Shown one piece after another: positions 13,728 through 21,225 of a DNA stretch of 21,659 bases. The DNA comes from Bacteroidales bacterium (GTDB taxonomy: Bacteria > Bacteroidota > Bacteroidia > Bacteroidales > UBA10428), in the NCBI GenBank assembly GCA_016938095.1, contig JAFGVG010000290.1:1-21659 (forward strand), in the 5' to 3' direction. Below the pieces are notes generated by a model, which saw only the letters and a list, made by a program, of their open reading frames with translations, was not told where the DNA came from and ran no database searches. A program made the position numbers and the translations under genes. How positions within the stretch are numbered: the first letter of the stretch is position 1; each line of letters starts with the position of its first letter.

Positions 13728-14420
13728 CTAAACCAGTTTTCTGATTTCAGCCGCTTTAAGCACCAAATGAACTATTTCTTCAATGGTAAAAGTCATGCAA
13801 TTGATACTCAGATCAAAGCGGGTATAGTCAGTATCTTTACCCTGGAAATATTCCCTGAATTCTTTCCGTTTCTTATCAATATCAAGAATGGCCTTTTTAG
13901 CCTCTTCTTCAGAAATTTTATAGTTTTCGGCAACCCTTACAATCCGCCATTCCATGGGTGCTTCCAAATTAACATGCAATGAGCGGGGCATGTCGCGCGT
14001 TATTGCCACGCCACCGCGTCCGACAATAATCACATTTCCTTCACAGGCCATGTTGCGGATAACCTTGGCAATGGTATTTCTAATCTTTTTCTCGCTTTTA
14101 TAATACTTGTTAAACTGCGCTGTTATAATATCATCCACAAGGCTTTTCTGTTCATACTGAAAAACATATTTGATCTTCTCGGGATCAATTTCCAGTGCCT
14201 TGGCCGATTCGGCCATAATTTCCTTGGTAATATAACGCCATTTGGCATCCTTGCCTTTCACAAACAATTTCCGTGTAAGCTCTTCCGAAAGCCTCGAAGC
14301 AACAATCTTGGCCGGGCATCCGTATTCCCTCGAAATGGTAATCACCGGACCTGCCTCTCTGCCTTTCCCGCCTTCTTCGTGAATGCGATCCGACACGTAT
14401 TTTAACAGATCAATGTTCAT
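13728..14420 (-). CDS. Cytidylate-kinase-like family protein (PF13189 type)
   Basis: Cytoplasmic P-loop-kinase-like protein of 230 residues from the ATG at 14420. A TTG at 14438 would add six residues and is less likely. VITISREYGC (26-35) is the usual start of this family, but the phosphate loop reads GCPAKIVASRL rather than the glycine-rich GSGGRE form. VIIVGRGGVAI (130-140) and the LID-like MEWRIVRVAENYKISEEEA (156-174) fit. DTDYTRFDLSINC (197-209) matches the conserved C-terminal block. The substrate is unknown; true CMP kinase (Cmk) is a different family branch. Whether the altered loop still binds nucleotide is unclear. A TATATTTA element lies 27 bases upstream on the minus strand (14447-14454). 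Confidence 0.83.
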   Translation of the reverse strand: MNIDLLKYVSDRIHEEGGKGREAGPVITISREYGCPAKIVASRLSEELTRKLFVKGKDAKWRYITKEIMAESAKALEIDPEKIKYVFQYEQKSLVDDIITAQFNKYYKSEKKIRNTIAKVIRNMACEGNVIIVGRGGVAITRDMPRSLHVNLEAPMEWRIVRVAENYKISEEEAKKAILDIDKKRKEFREYFQGKDTDYTRFDLSINCMTFTIEEIVHLVLKAAEIRKLV

Positions 14421-14567
14421 AATGCAGTTTGTCTTCAACTAATGTTTAAATATACACATTATTTTTCAATTTTCCGCATAACGGGGTTTACATTGTGTTT
14501 CACGGATTGCCTTGTATAAGCTTGTCTGAATTACTATTTATAGACTGAAGGTTGTGCAAAATTCTGC

Positions 14568-14575
14568 TAATTTTG
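14568..14575 (+). promoter_or_regulatory. -7 element (TAATTTTG) of apt
   Basis: A perfect TAnnTTTG match predicting a start near 14581 and a very short leader of about 14 bases. A TTG at 14552-14554 is closer (13 bases) than the usual spacing, so the -33 part is weak. Confidence 0.45.
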
Positions 14576-14594
14576 TAACAAATTAAAACCAGTG

Positions 14595-15128
14595 ATGTAT
14601 TCCACAATTACCGAAAACATTAGCAAAGCCATCCGTAACATTCCCGATTTCCCGGTGAAAGGCATCCAGTTTAAAGATATTACAACCGTCATACGTCAAC
14701 CCGTTTTATTTGCACAAATTACAGATCTCATTGCTGCTCAGTATGCCAATAAGGGTATTACCAAGGTTGTCGCTATTGAATCCCGGGGGTTTATTACAGG
14801 GGGCACTCTTGCATATAAACTAGGGGCTGGCTTTGTTCCTGTCAGAAAACCAGGAAAACTTCCATCTTCTACCTATGGCGTCACTTATGACCTTGAATAT
14901 GGCCAGGATTCACTCGAAATTCACCGTGATGCACTGGATAAAGACGATATTGTGCTGTTGCACGACGATTTGCTGGCTACGGGCGGAACAGCACTGGCAG
15001 CACTGGGACTTATCAAACGTTTTCCTGTACAGCAAGTCTTTGCTGCTTTTATTATTGAACTCGAAATGCTCAACGGAAGGCAACGTCTGGCTCAGCATTG
15101 CGACGTATTTTCCCTGGTCCGTTTTTAA
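14595..15128 (+). CDS. apt: Adenine phosphoribosyltransferase
   Basis: Purine salvage: adenine plus PRPP gives AMP and pyrophosphate, in the cytoplasm. From the ATG at 14595 the protein is 177 residues, normal for Apt; the GTG directly before it (14592) is not needed. Motifs: IPDFPVKGIQFKDIT (16-30), the ESRGF loop (62-66), PVRKPGKLP (82-90) and the PRPP loop VLLHDDLLATGGTA (120-133) with D124/D125. A histidine stands where most members have Val-Asp or Val-Val before the two aspartates, a minor change. The hemerythrin gene follows 22 bases later, so the two are probably co-transcribed. Confidence 0.95.
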   Translation: MYSTITENISKAIRNIPDFPVKGIQFKDITTVIRQPVLFAQITDLIAAQYANKGITKVVAIESRGFITGGTLAYKLGAGFVPVRKPGKLPSSTYGVTYDLEYGQDSLEIHRDALDKDDIVLLHDDLLATGGTALAALGLIKRFPVQQVFAAFIIELEMLNGRQRLAQHCDVFSLVRF

Positions 15129-15150
15129 ACATACACCCATTTAACCAGCC

Positions 15151-15888
15151 ATGCAAATCCAGGCCGATATGAAAATGGCAGAGATCATTCACCTGAATTA
15201 TCACCTGCTTCCCATTATTTCACGCTTCGGTATTAATCTTGGTTTTGGAGATAAAAGCGTGGAACAGATTTGTAAGGATTATTCCATTGACGAGAACTTC
15301 TTCCTTGAGATTGTCAATTCTTTTCACCTGAAAAACTACTTTCCGAAAAAAAATCTTCAGGGTTTTCCGCTTAAACTTATCATTGATTACCTTCGTAAAT
15401 CACATGATCATTACCTGCATATAAAAATACCCCGGATTGCAGCACTACTCAGCCAGCTTTCGCAATACACCCCGCCATCCATGACCGGAACCCTGAAGCT
15501 GATCGACACTTTTTTCAACGGATACCGGAACGAATTAACCAATCATATCCAACGCGAAGAAGACAAAGTATATCCTTACGTCTTTGCAGTTGAACAGGTC
15601 TTTATCAGTAAAAAGCCCAACAACGACATTGTCGGTAAAATCAGGGGATATTCCATTGAAGATTTTAAAATGGAGCACGACAATATCGAAGATAAACTCT
15701 TCGATCTTAAAAATCTCCTGATCAAATACCTGCCGGAACCTGTCGATGCCGATCTGAGCCATTCAATACTGGTTGAACTTTTCAGACTCGAAAGTGATAT
15801 TTCCGATCATACCCGGATCGAAAACAAGGTTTTGGTCCCCAAGGTAAGCTATATGGAAAAATGGATCCTAGCGCATTTCAAACCCTGA
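15151..15888 (+). CDS. Hemerythrin-domain protein with ScdA-like N-terminus
   Basis: Cytoplasmic protein of 245 residues, probably a di-iron sensor or repair factor related to YtfE/ScdA-type proteins. The N-terminus (8-57) resembles the ScdA_N domain, but the paired cysteines usual there are replaced by FGINLGFGDKS. The hemerythrin four-helix bundle (about 80-232) offers the expected iron ligands: H85/H87 in SHDHYLHIKIPRI, H132 and E136 in NHIQREEDKVYP, H176 and E180 in MEHDNIEDKL, and H220 and E224 in DHTRIENKVLVP. O2, NO or oxidative stress are plausible signals. The LuxR-type regulator starts six bases after its stop, so the two likely form a functional pair. Confidence 0.87.
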   Translation: MQIQADMKMAEIIHLNYHLLPIISRFGINLGFGDKSVEQICKDYSIDENFFLEIVNSFHLKNYFPKKNLQGFPLKLIIDYLRKSHDHYLHIKIPRIAALLSQLSQYTPPSMTGTLKLIDTFFNGYRNELTNHIQREEDKVYPYVFAVEQVFISKKPNNDIVGKIRGYSIEDFKMEHDNIEDKLFDLKNLLIKYLPEPVDADLSHSILVELFRLESDISDHTRIENKVLVPKVSYMEKWILAHFKP

Positions 15889-15893
15889 ATTCC

Positions 15894-16493
15894 ATGGAAT
15901 CCATTGACATTGTCGTTGCCGAGAATTGTCAACTCATGCGCACCGGGTTGAAATATCTGCTTCATCAGCTTAGCAGCCCAGTTGTTGTAAGAGAAATTTC
16001 CAAACCCGAGAAATTGATTTCCTATGCTCAAAAAGACGGCAGAAGTCTGCTGTTTATCTCAGACTGTTTTTTAACGACCTGCCCCGAAAACGTTGTAAGA
16101 ACACTTGCCGGAAATTCACGCTATGCCGCTATCGTATTGATTAGCTCCCGGGGCATTCCCCTGGATACTGATCTTAATTTTGATGCTGAAATTACACCCT
16201 CCGACAACGAAAAAACCATTTGTCAGAAAATGGAGGCTGTCGTTCAGCAAACATCGAAAATTAAACACGTCATCCGTTCAAACGAAGGCATCAGCGAGCG
16301 CGAAAAAGAAGTACTTACACTGGTCGCCCGGGGGCTGACCAATAAAGAAATCGCCGAAAAATTGTTTATCAGTTCCCATACAGTCATAACCCACCGGAAA
16401 AATATCACTGCCAAACTGGGCATAAAAACCATCGCTGGTCTCACTGTATATGCCGTAATCAATAACCTCATCCCCGCTGAAGAAATCAAATAA
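15894..16493 (+). CDS. Atypical LuxR-type regulator with degenerate receiver domain
   Basis: A 199-residue regulator; the C-terminal HTH (about 132-195; ISEREKEVLTLVARGLTNKEIA, SSHTVITHRKNI) is canonical. The N-terminal half has receiver-like spacing but a damaged phosphorylation site: the acidic pair is E10-N11, the acceptor position reads S56-D57, and no Lys stands where K106 would be (ITPSDNEK). It may not be regulated by phosphorylation. The start at 15894 is chosen because MESIDIVVAE aligns with receiver N-termini; an ATG at 15861 lies inside the hemerythrin gene and adds 11 unlikely residues. Tight linkage to the hemerythrin gene suggests control by that protein, which is inference. Confidence 0.85.
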   Translation: MESIDIVVAENCQLMRTGLKYLLHQLSSPVVVREISKPEKLISYAQKDGRSLLFISDCFLTTCPENVVRTLAGNSRYAAIVLISSRGIPLDTDLNFDAEITPSDNEKTICQKMEAVVQQTSKIKHVIRSNEGISEREKEVLTLVARGLTNKEIAEKLFISSHTVITHRKNITAKLGIKTIAGLTVYAVINNLIPAEEIK

Positions 16494-16568
16494 ATAACGA
16501 TTTTTACCTTAGTATTCGGTTTAAATTGCATATAATATTACCTTGCACCGACACGACAATTTCGTCCA

Positions 16569-18503
16569 ATGATTGACCATGCTACCATTGACAGAATTTT
16601 TGCAGCAGCTGATATAGTTGAAGTGATCGGTGAGTTTGTCCATCTCAAAAAAGCCGGGCAAAATTTCCGCGGCCTGAGTCCTTTCAAAAACGAAAAAACA
16701 CCCTCTTTCTTCGTCAGTCCTTCAAAAGGAATCTTTAAATGTTTCTCCACAGGCAAGGGCGGTAATGTGGTTACTTTTCTCATGGAAAATGAAAAACTTA
16801 CCTACCCCGAAGCACTTCGTTACCTGGCAAAAAAATACAATATCGAAATTGTTGAAAAGGAAGAAACCGCACAGGAAATTCAGCTTAAAAACGAACGTGA
16901 AAGTCTACTTTCGGTTAATCAATTTGCCTGTCAGTATTTCATTGACACCCTCCATACCCCCGAAGGTAAGTCCATTGGCTTGAGCTATTTCATCGAAAGA
17001 GGCATCCGCGAAGACACCATAAATAAATTCCAGCTGGGCTATTCGCGACAGGACAAAGACGCTTTTACCCGCACAGCCCTTGAAAAAGGATATAAAACGG
17101 ATTACCTGGTAAAAACCGGCCTAACCATTGAACGCGATAATTACAAAGCTGATCGCTTTCACGGCAGGGTTATGTTTCCCATCCATGGACTAACCGGACA
17201 AATTCTGGGATTTGGCGGCCGAATTATGAAATCGGATGAAAAAATCGCCAAGTACATCAATTCACCCGAATCAGAAATTTACCACAAAAGCGATATCCTG
17301 TATGGCCTTTACTTCGCCCGCCAGGCCATTCTGAAAAATGACAAATGTTACCTGGTCGAAGGTTACACCGATGTTATATCCATGCATCAGTCCGGTATCG
17401 AAAATGTGGTGGCTTCATCAGGTACTTCCCTTACCCAAAATCAGATCAGGCTTATCAAGCGATTCACCCATAATATCACTGTGTTATATGATGGCGATGA
17501 TGCCGGCATAAAAGCTTCCTTGAGGGGAATTGATTTGTTGCTAGAGGAAGGCTTAAACGTGAGAGTGGTATTACTCCCCGAAGGTGAAGACCCCGATTCC
17601 TATGCACGTAAAAACAACGTCAGTGCCTTCACTGCTTTTATCGCGGCCAATGAAACCGACTTTATTTCCTTTAAAACTAACCTGCTTAAAAAAGATGCCG
17701 AAAAAGATCCACTGAAAAAGGCTACCCTGATCACCGAAATTGTCCGTAGCATATCTGTAATTCCCGAAAGTATTGTCCGTTCGGTTTATATACGCGAGTG
17801 CAGCCGTTTGCTCGATGTAGACGAAAAAACGCTGTATACCGAAACTGCCCGTTTCCGCCGCAGCAATTATGAGCAAAAAATTAAACAGGCACCGGCACGC
17901 GAGTATTTTTCCGAAACAGAAACACAGGTACCTGTTAAGTATGAGCCCCTTCCAGCAAAGTACAATGCCGAAAAAGAAGTGATCAGGCTTTTACTGCTTT
18001 ATGCCAATGAGTCGTTAATGCTGAATCCGTCCATCGAAAATCAAACCACAGTTGCCGTATACCTGCTTTCGGAAATCAGAAATGATGAACTTGAATTTCA
18101 TCACCCTGTTTATGCCCTGATATATACCGAAATGGAAAAACTTTATCAGAAGCAGGAAAATATAACAGAACAATACTTTATCAACCATCCGCAGGAAACA
18201 ATTGCACGCACTGTGATTGATCTTATCACCTCAGCCTATGACCTGAGCAAGATATGGAAACGATATGAAAACTTTTTTGAAACGGAAGAAATGCGACTGA
18301 AAGAAATAGTTCCTGAGGCTTTACTTGCTTTCAAAAACGAGAAAGTGCTTCGTTTGATCAGGGAAACAGAGGAGGATCTTCGGCATGCCCAGGAACAGCA
18401 AAACGATGAACGCATGCAAACCCTGCAGGTAAAATACATAGTCCTGAACAACCTCAAAATGCAATTGGCCAAAGGACTGGGCGACAGAATTATTATAACC
18501 TGA
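16569..18503 (+). CDS. dnaG: DNA primase DnaG with degenerate zinc finger
   Basis: Makes RNA primers at the replication fork together with DnaB helicase. Of 644 residues, the N-terminal zinc-binding domain (1-100) keeps NEKTPSFFVSP and GKGGNVVTFLM. At the four ligand positions, with exact CHC2 spacing, it has S37, K40, C58 and T61, so three of four ligands are lost. The catalytic core has the RNAP-basic region (about 115-255, including FHGRVMFPIHGLTGQILGFGGR) and TOPRIM with E264 in VEGYTDV and D308/D310 in LYDGDDAGI. The C-terminal helicase-binding part is about 460-644. VanZ-like follows 12 bases later. I recall similar zinc-ligand loss in other Bacteroidota primases. Confidence 0.95.
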   Translation: MIDHATIDRIFAAADIVEVIGEFVHLKKAGQNFRGLSPFKNEKTPSFFVSPSKGIFKCFSTGKGGNVVTFLMENEKLTYPEALRYLAKKYNIEIVEKEETAQEIQLKNERESLLSVNQFACQYFIDTLHTPEGKSIGLSYFIERGIREDTINKFQLGYSRQDKDAFTRTALEKGYKTDYLVKTGLTIERDNYKADRFHGRVMFPIHGLTGQILGFGGRIMKSDEKIAKYINSPESEIYHKSDILYGLYFARQAILKNDKCYLVEGYTDVISMHQSGIENVVASSGTSLTQNQIRLIKRFTHNITVLYDGDDAGIKASLRGIDLLLEEGLNVRVVLLPEGEDPDSYARKNNVSAFTAFIAANETDFISFKTNLLKKDAEKDPLKKATLITEIVRSISVIPESIVRSVYIRECSRLLDVDEKTLYTETARFRRSNYEQKIKQAPAREYFSETETQVPVKYEPLPAKYNAEKEVIRLLLLYANESLMLNPSIENQTTVAVYLLSEIRNDELEFHHPVYALIYTEMEKLYQKQENITEQYFINHPQETIARTVIDLITSAYDLSKIWKRYENFFETEEMRLKEIVPEALLAFKNEKVLRLIRETEEDLRHAQEQQNDERMQTLQVKYIVLNNLKMQLAKGLGDRIIIT

Positions 18504-18515
18504 AATTTACCGGAA

Positions 18516-18926
18516 ATGCCTGATTACATTTTATCATTCGTACGTCAACATTGGAAATCGCTTTTTGTAGCGCTTATCATTATAGGCCTGTGCCTCATTC
18601 CATCGTCAGAACTTAATAAAATTGAAGTTAATATAACGGCTGTTGATGTGGTTGCACATTTTCTAATGTTTGCCTTTTTTACAGCCATACTTTTTTGGGA
18701 ACAGTCGCGGTTACCGGGCAAAAATCTCAGGGATGCAATTCTGTTAAAACAGGCCCTGGTTATAAGCTTTTCCCTTGGCATCATTACTGAATTGCTTCAA
18801 TTATTTATTAAAAGGCTTAACCGATCGGGAAGCTGGATAGATTTACTTTTCGACTTCGCCGGAAGTCTTACGGGAGCTTATATTATGATGATGCTCACAA
18901 AACGAAAGACTGACCGCCCGATTTGA
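18516..18926 (+). CDS. VanZ-like family membrane protein
   Basis: Small inner-membrane protein (136 residues) with about four transmembrane helices (roughly 15-30, 44-60, 80-97 and 110-127). VanZ-family signature positions are seen: VDVVAHFLMFAFF (43-55), ITELLQLFIKRLNRSGSWIDLLFDFAGSLTG with E92, R103 and D109. In VanZ itself the family is tied to low-level teicoplanin resistance, but most members, like this one, have no known role. It begins 12 bases after dnaG. Its last 32 bases overlap the 3' end of the convergent Rrf2 gene, so neither has room for its own terminator. Confidence 0.85.
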   Translation: MPDYILSFVRQHWKSLFVALIIIGLCLIPSSELNKIEVNITAVDVVAHFLMFAFFTAILFWEQSRLPGKNLRDAILLKQALVISFSLGIITELLQLFIKRLNRSGSWIDLLFDFAGSLTGAYIMMMLTKRKTDRPI

Positions 18927-19329
18927 TATCTGCTGCAAGACTCCCGATATCCTGTTGCTTAAAAAACTGCTTCAGGTTATTACGTATGGGCTCATATTTA
19001 TGATGTACCGGGCATGGCTTGTTTTCTTCATGACAGGCTCGCATAGAGATCAGGCACATATCAAAAATATCCTGACCATCAATTACGGTAATGATATCAT
19101 ACAACGTTATCTCCCCGGCATTACGGCCCAATGCAAAGCCACCGTTGGGCCCTTTCGATGAAACCAATATCTTATGCCGTGTAAGCAATTGCAATATCTT
19201 TGCCAGGAATGGTGCCGGAATATCCAATGATGAGGCGATTTCCTTTATACCGGTTCTGGACTTGCTTTCCGAATGCAAAGCCAGATAAATCATGGCCCGT
19301 ATCGCATATTTGCTTGAGTGCGATAACAT
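18895..19329 (-). CDS. Rrf2-family transcriptional regulator, likely Fe-S containing
   Basis: Dimeric winged-helix regulator of 144 residues. The N-terminus MLSHSSKYAIRAMIYLAL and the helix-turn-helix (about 26-70: IKEIASSLDIPAPFLAKILQLL, SSKGPNGGFAL) are classic Rrf2. Three cysteines C92, C99 and C106 in the C-terminal loop, with nearby H109/H110, lie where IscR and NsrR hold their cluster, so a 2Fe-2S or 4Fe-4S sensor is likely. Target genes are unknown; candidates are Fe-S assembly or NO-stress functions. It follows rpiB by three bases on the minus strand and should be co-transcribed with it. Its 3' end overlaps the VanZ-like gene. Confidence 0.92.
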   Translation of the reverse strand: MLSHSSKYAIRAMIYLALHSESKSRTGIKEIASSLDIPAPFLAKILQLLTRHKILVSSKGPNGGFALGRNAGEITLYDIITVIDGQDIFDMCLISMRACHEENKPCPVHHKYEPIRNNLKQFFKQQDIGSLAADIKSGGQSFVL

Positions 19330-19332
19330 AAA

Positions 19333-19764
19333 TCAGTGTAGGGGTATTTTATCAATTCTGCGCTGATGCCTTCCACCTTCGAATTTAGCCTGCAAAAACG
19401 CGTCAACAATTGTTTTTGCTTCTTCAAAAGAAATAAACCGGGCCGGTAAGGCACAAATATTTGCATTGTTATGCTGGCGCGCCAATGCTGCAATCTCAGG
19501 ATTCCAACACAACGCCGAACGTATTTCTGGATGTTTGTTGGCAGTCATGTTAATGCCATTGCCACTCCCGCAAAGCGAAATACCTATTTCGGCCTTGCCC
19601 TGTGAAATGTATTCTGCTATTTTATGACCATAATCAGGATAATCTACAGATTCAGCACTGTTAGAACCCAGATCCGTTAATTCAAATGAACGCTCTTTTA
19701 GATATCCTACCAACCTGGCCTTCATTTCATATCCTGCGTGGTCACTTGCAACAACAATTTTCAT
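19333..19764 (-). CDS. rpiB: Ribose 5-phosphate isomerase B
   Basis: Interconverts ribose 5-phosphate and ribulose 5-phosphate in the pentose phosphate pathway (LacAB/RpiB family; cytoplasm). The 143-residue length is typical. Motifs: ASDHAGYEMK with D8-H9, DYPDYGHKIA (41-50), catalytic C65 in SLCGSGNGINMTANK, H98 in ARQHNNANI and the GGRHQRRIDKI ending. The gene has a good promoter, with TTG and TATATTTG on the minus strand, and leads a two-gene unit with the Rrf2 regulator. Confidence 0.96.
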   Translation of the reverse strand: MKIVVASDHAGYEMKARLVGYLKERSFELTDLGSNSAESVDYPDYGHKIAEYISQGKAEIGISLCGSGNGINMTANKHPEIRSALCWNPEIAALARQHNNANICALPARFISFEEAKTIVDAFLQAKFEGGRHQRRIDKIPLH

Positions 19765-19789
19765 CAGCTGATTTTAAATATATTATGCA

Positions 19790-19817
19790 CAAATATAGCG
19801 ATTTTGTGTATGTTCAA
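19790..19817 (-). promoter_or_regulatory. Promoter of rpiB-rrf2
   Basis: On the minus strand, TTG (19817-19815), a 17-base spacer and TATATTTG (19797-19790) match the full Bacteroidota consensus, the best such match I found in the window. The leader to the ATG at 19764 is about 20 bases. Confidence 0.65.
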
Positions 19818-20014
19818 TATGATTACCAGATAAAGAATATTCAGGAGAGGTATGCCGTTAAAAAACTGTTGAAAACCGGATGATAACCTGTCTGTATTTT
19901 TTATCAAAAACTGCTTTGACGGCTAAATTGTATACCTTTAACCATGATTTGTTCATTAACCGGTGTTTTTTAAGCTTATTTTCAACATTTACCCAACATG
20001 TGGAGGTCTATAAA

Positions 20015-20067
20015 TTTCTGTTTATTTTTGTACAGAAAAGGTTATTAACCATTGTTCAATATTTTTG
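20015..20067 (+). promoter_or_regulatory. Candidate nadA promoters with inverted repeat over the first -7 element
   Basis: TTTCTGT (20015-20021) and ACAGAAA (20032-20038) form a perfect 7-base inverted repeat with a 10-base spacer that contains the -7 element TATTTTTG (20023-20030). A protein binding both arms would block this promoter. A second TATTTTTG lies at 20060-20067. Control of nadA by an NAD-responsive repressor is a guess. Confidence 0.4.
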
Positions 20068-20230
20068 TAAATAACACAAATTCAAACGGAAAGATATTTG
20101 ATATCTTGTTATTTACTGTTCATAAACCTGTTTATTTTTAAAAATCAATAGAAACGTTTGATTTTTTTAAACAGAATGAACAGCCTATTAACATCATCAT
20201 GGTTTTTTCAAATTTTAAGTAAATATATTT

Positions 20231-21223
20231 ATGTACAATAATAAATTGTTAATAAAAGGTTACATCGACAAAGATATTCCGGACGATATTGATCCTGTGG
20301 CGGAAATAAACCGCATGCGGAAAGAAAAGAATGCCGTAATTCTTGCGCATTATTACCAGGAGGGAATGATTCAGGATATGGCTGATTTTGTTGGAGACAG
20401 CTTATACCTGTCGCAACAGGCAGCCAAAACAAAGGCCGATATGATTGTATTTTGCGGTGTACATTTTATGGCTGAAACGGCAAAATTGCTTTGTCCTGAG
20501 CGGAAAGTACTTTTGCCTGACCTTAATGCCGGTTGTTCATTGGCAGATTCATGTAAAGCTGAAGATTTCGCCACTTTTCTTGAAAAGTATCCGGATCATA
20601 AAGTGATCAGTTATATTAACACTACAGCGGAAATAAAAGCATTGTCCTACATTATATGTACTTCATCAAATGCCGTAAAAATAGTCGAGAGTTTTGATAA
20701 AAAGGAAAAAATCATTTTCGCACCCGACCGAAATCTTGGCAATTATATAAAAAGTATAACCGGGAGGGATATGGTAATTTGGGATGGAGCCTGTCATGTA
20801 CATGAAGAATTTTCAGTAGAAAGAATGCTGGAGTTAAAGAAGCGTTATCCTGATGCGAAAATTATTGCACATCCCGAATGTGTTAAACCTGTATTGTTAC
20901 TTGCTGATCATATTGGTTCCACTTCATCTTTGTTGCATTATACAATGAAAGATGATGCTAAAACTTATATTGTGGCTACTGAATCTGGTATTATTCATCA
21001 GATGCAAAAAGAGAGGCCGGAAAAAACTTTTCTGGCAGCTCCTCCAAAGGATTCAAGCTGTGGTTGCAACGATTGCCGTTTTATGAAGTTGAATACCATT
21101 GAAAAATTGTACAATTGCATGAAATATGAAATGCCTGAGGTCATCGTAAAGGATGATTTGAAAGAAAAGGCAGTACTTTCGATCAGAAGAATGCTTGATC
21201 TATCGGAAAAAATGGGATTGTAA
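20231..21223 (+). CDS. nadA: Quinolinate synthase
   Basis: 4Fe-4S enzyme of de novo NAD synthesis: iminoaspartate plus dihydroxyacetone phosphate gives quinolinate. The 330-residue length is normal. Motifs: ILAHYYQ (37-43), GDSLYLSQQAA (55-65), FCGVHFMAETAK (74-85), LPDLNAGCSLADSC (95-108), TSSNAV (144-149), HPEC (214-217) and HIGSTSSLL (227-235). Likely cluster ligands are C102, C217 and one of the C-terminal cysteines, where C277-x-C279-x2-C282 stands near RFM. nadB and nadC are not in the window. A MORN-repeat gene begins two bases after the stop. Confidence 0.96.
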   Translation: MYNNKLLIKGYIDKDIPDDIDPVAEINRMRKEKNAVILAHYYQEGMIQDMADFVGDSLYLSQQAAKTKADMIVFCGVHFMAETAKLLCPERKVLLPDLNAGCSLADSCKAEDFATFLEKYPDHKVISYINTTAEIKALSYIICTSSNAVKIVESFDKKEKIIFAPDRNLGNYIKSITGRDMVIWDGACHVHEEFSVERMLELKKRYPDAKIIAHPECVKPVLLLADHIGSTSSLLHYTMKDDAKTYIVATESGIIHQMQKERPEKTFLAAPPKDSSCGCNDCRFMKLNTIEKLYNCMKYEMPEVIVKDDLKEKAVLSIRRMLDLSEKMGL

Positions 21224-21225
21224 TC

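Larger units (their letters stand above)
19765..20230. other. 466-base AT-rich divergent intergenic region (rpiB / nadA)
   Basis: No credible gene; the short open frames here are low-complexity and AT-rich. It holds the rpiB promoter on the minus strand near 19790-19817. On the plus strand there are two perfect -7 elements (20023-20030 and 20060-20067), the first framed by an inverted repeat. The 12-mer CTGTTTATTTTT occurs twice (20018-20029 and 20128-20139), and an AAACGTTT palindrome lies at 20152-20159. The leader of nadA would be about 150-200 bases, long for a gene with no obvious riboswitch fold. Confidence 0.6.

Noticed and set aside
15861..15893. ATG start of the atypical regulator inside the hemerythrin gene
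   Set aside because: The extra residues do not align with receiver domains; the ATG at 15894 begins the conserved first strand.
19686..20074. Two short overlapping plus-strand open frames near the rpiB/nadA gap
   Set aside because: The first is largely antisense to rpiB and both are low-complexity, Phe/Leu/Tyr/Lys-rich translations of AT-rich DNA.
19860..20230. Possible replication origin in the AT-rich gap
   Set aside because: I found no convincing DnaA box (TTATCCACA) cluster, and dnaA or other origin-linked genes are not adjacent.
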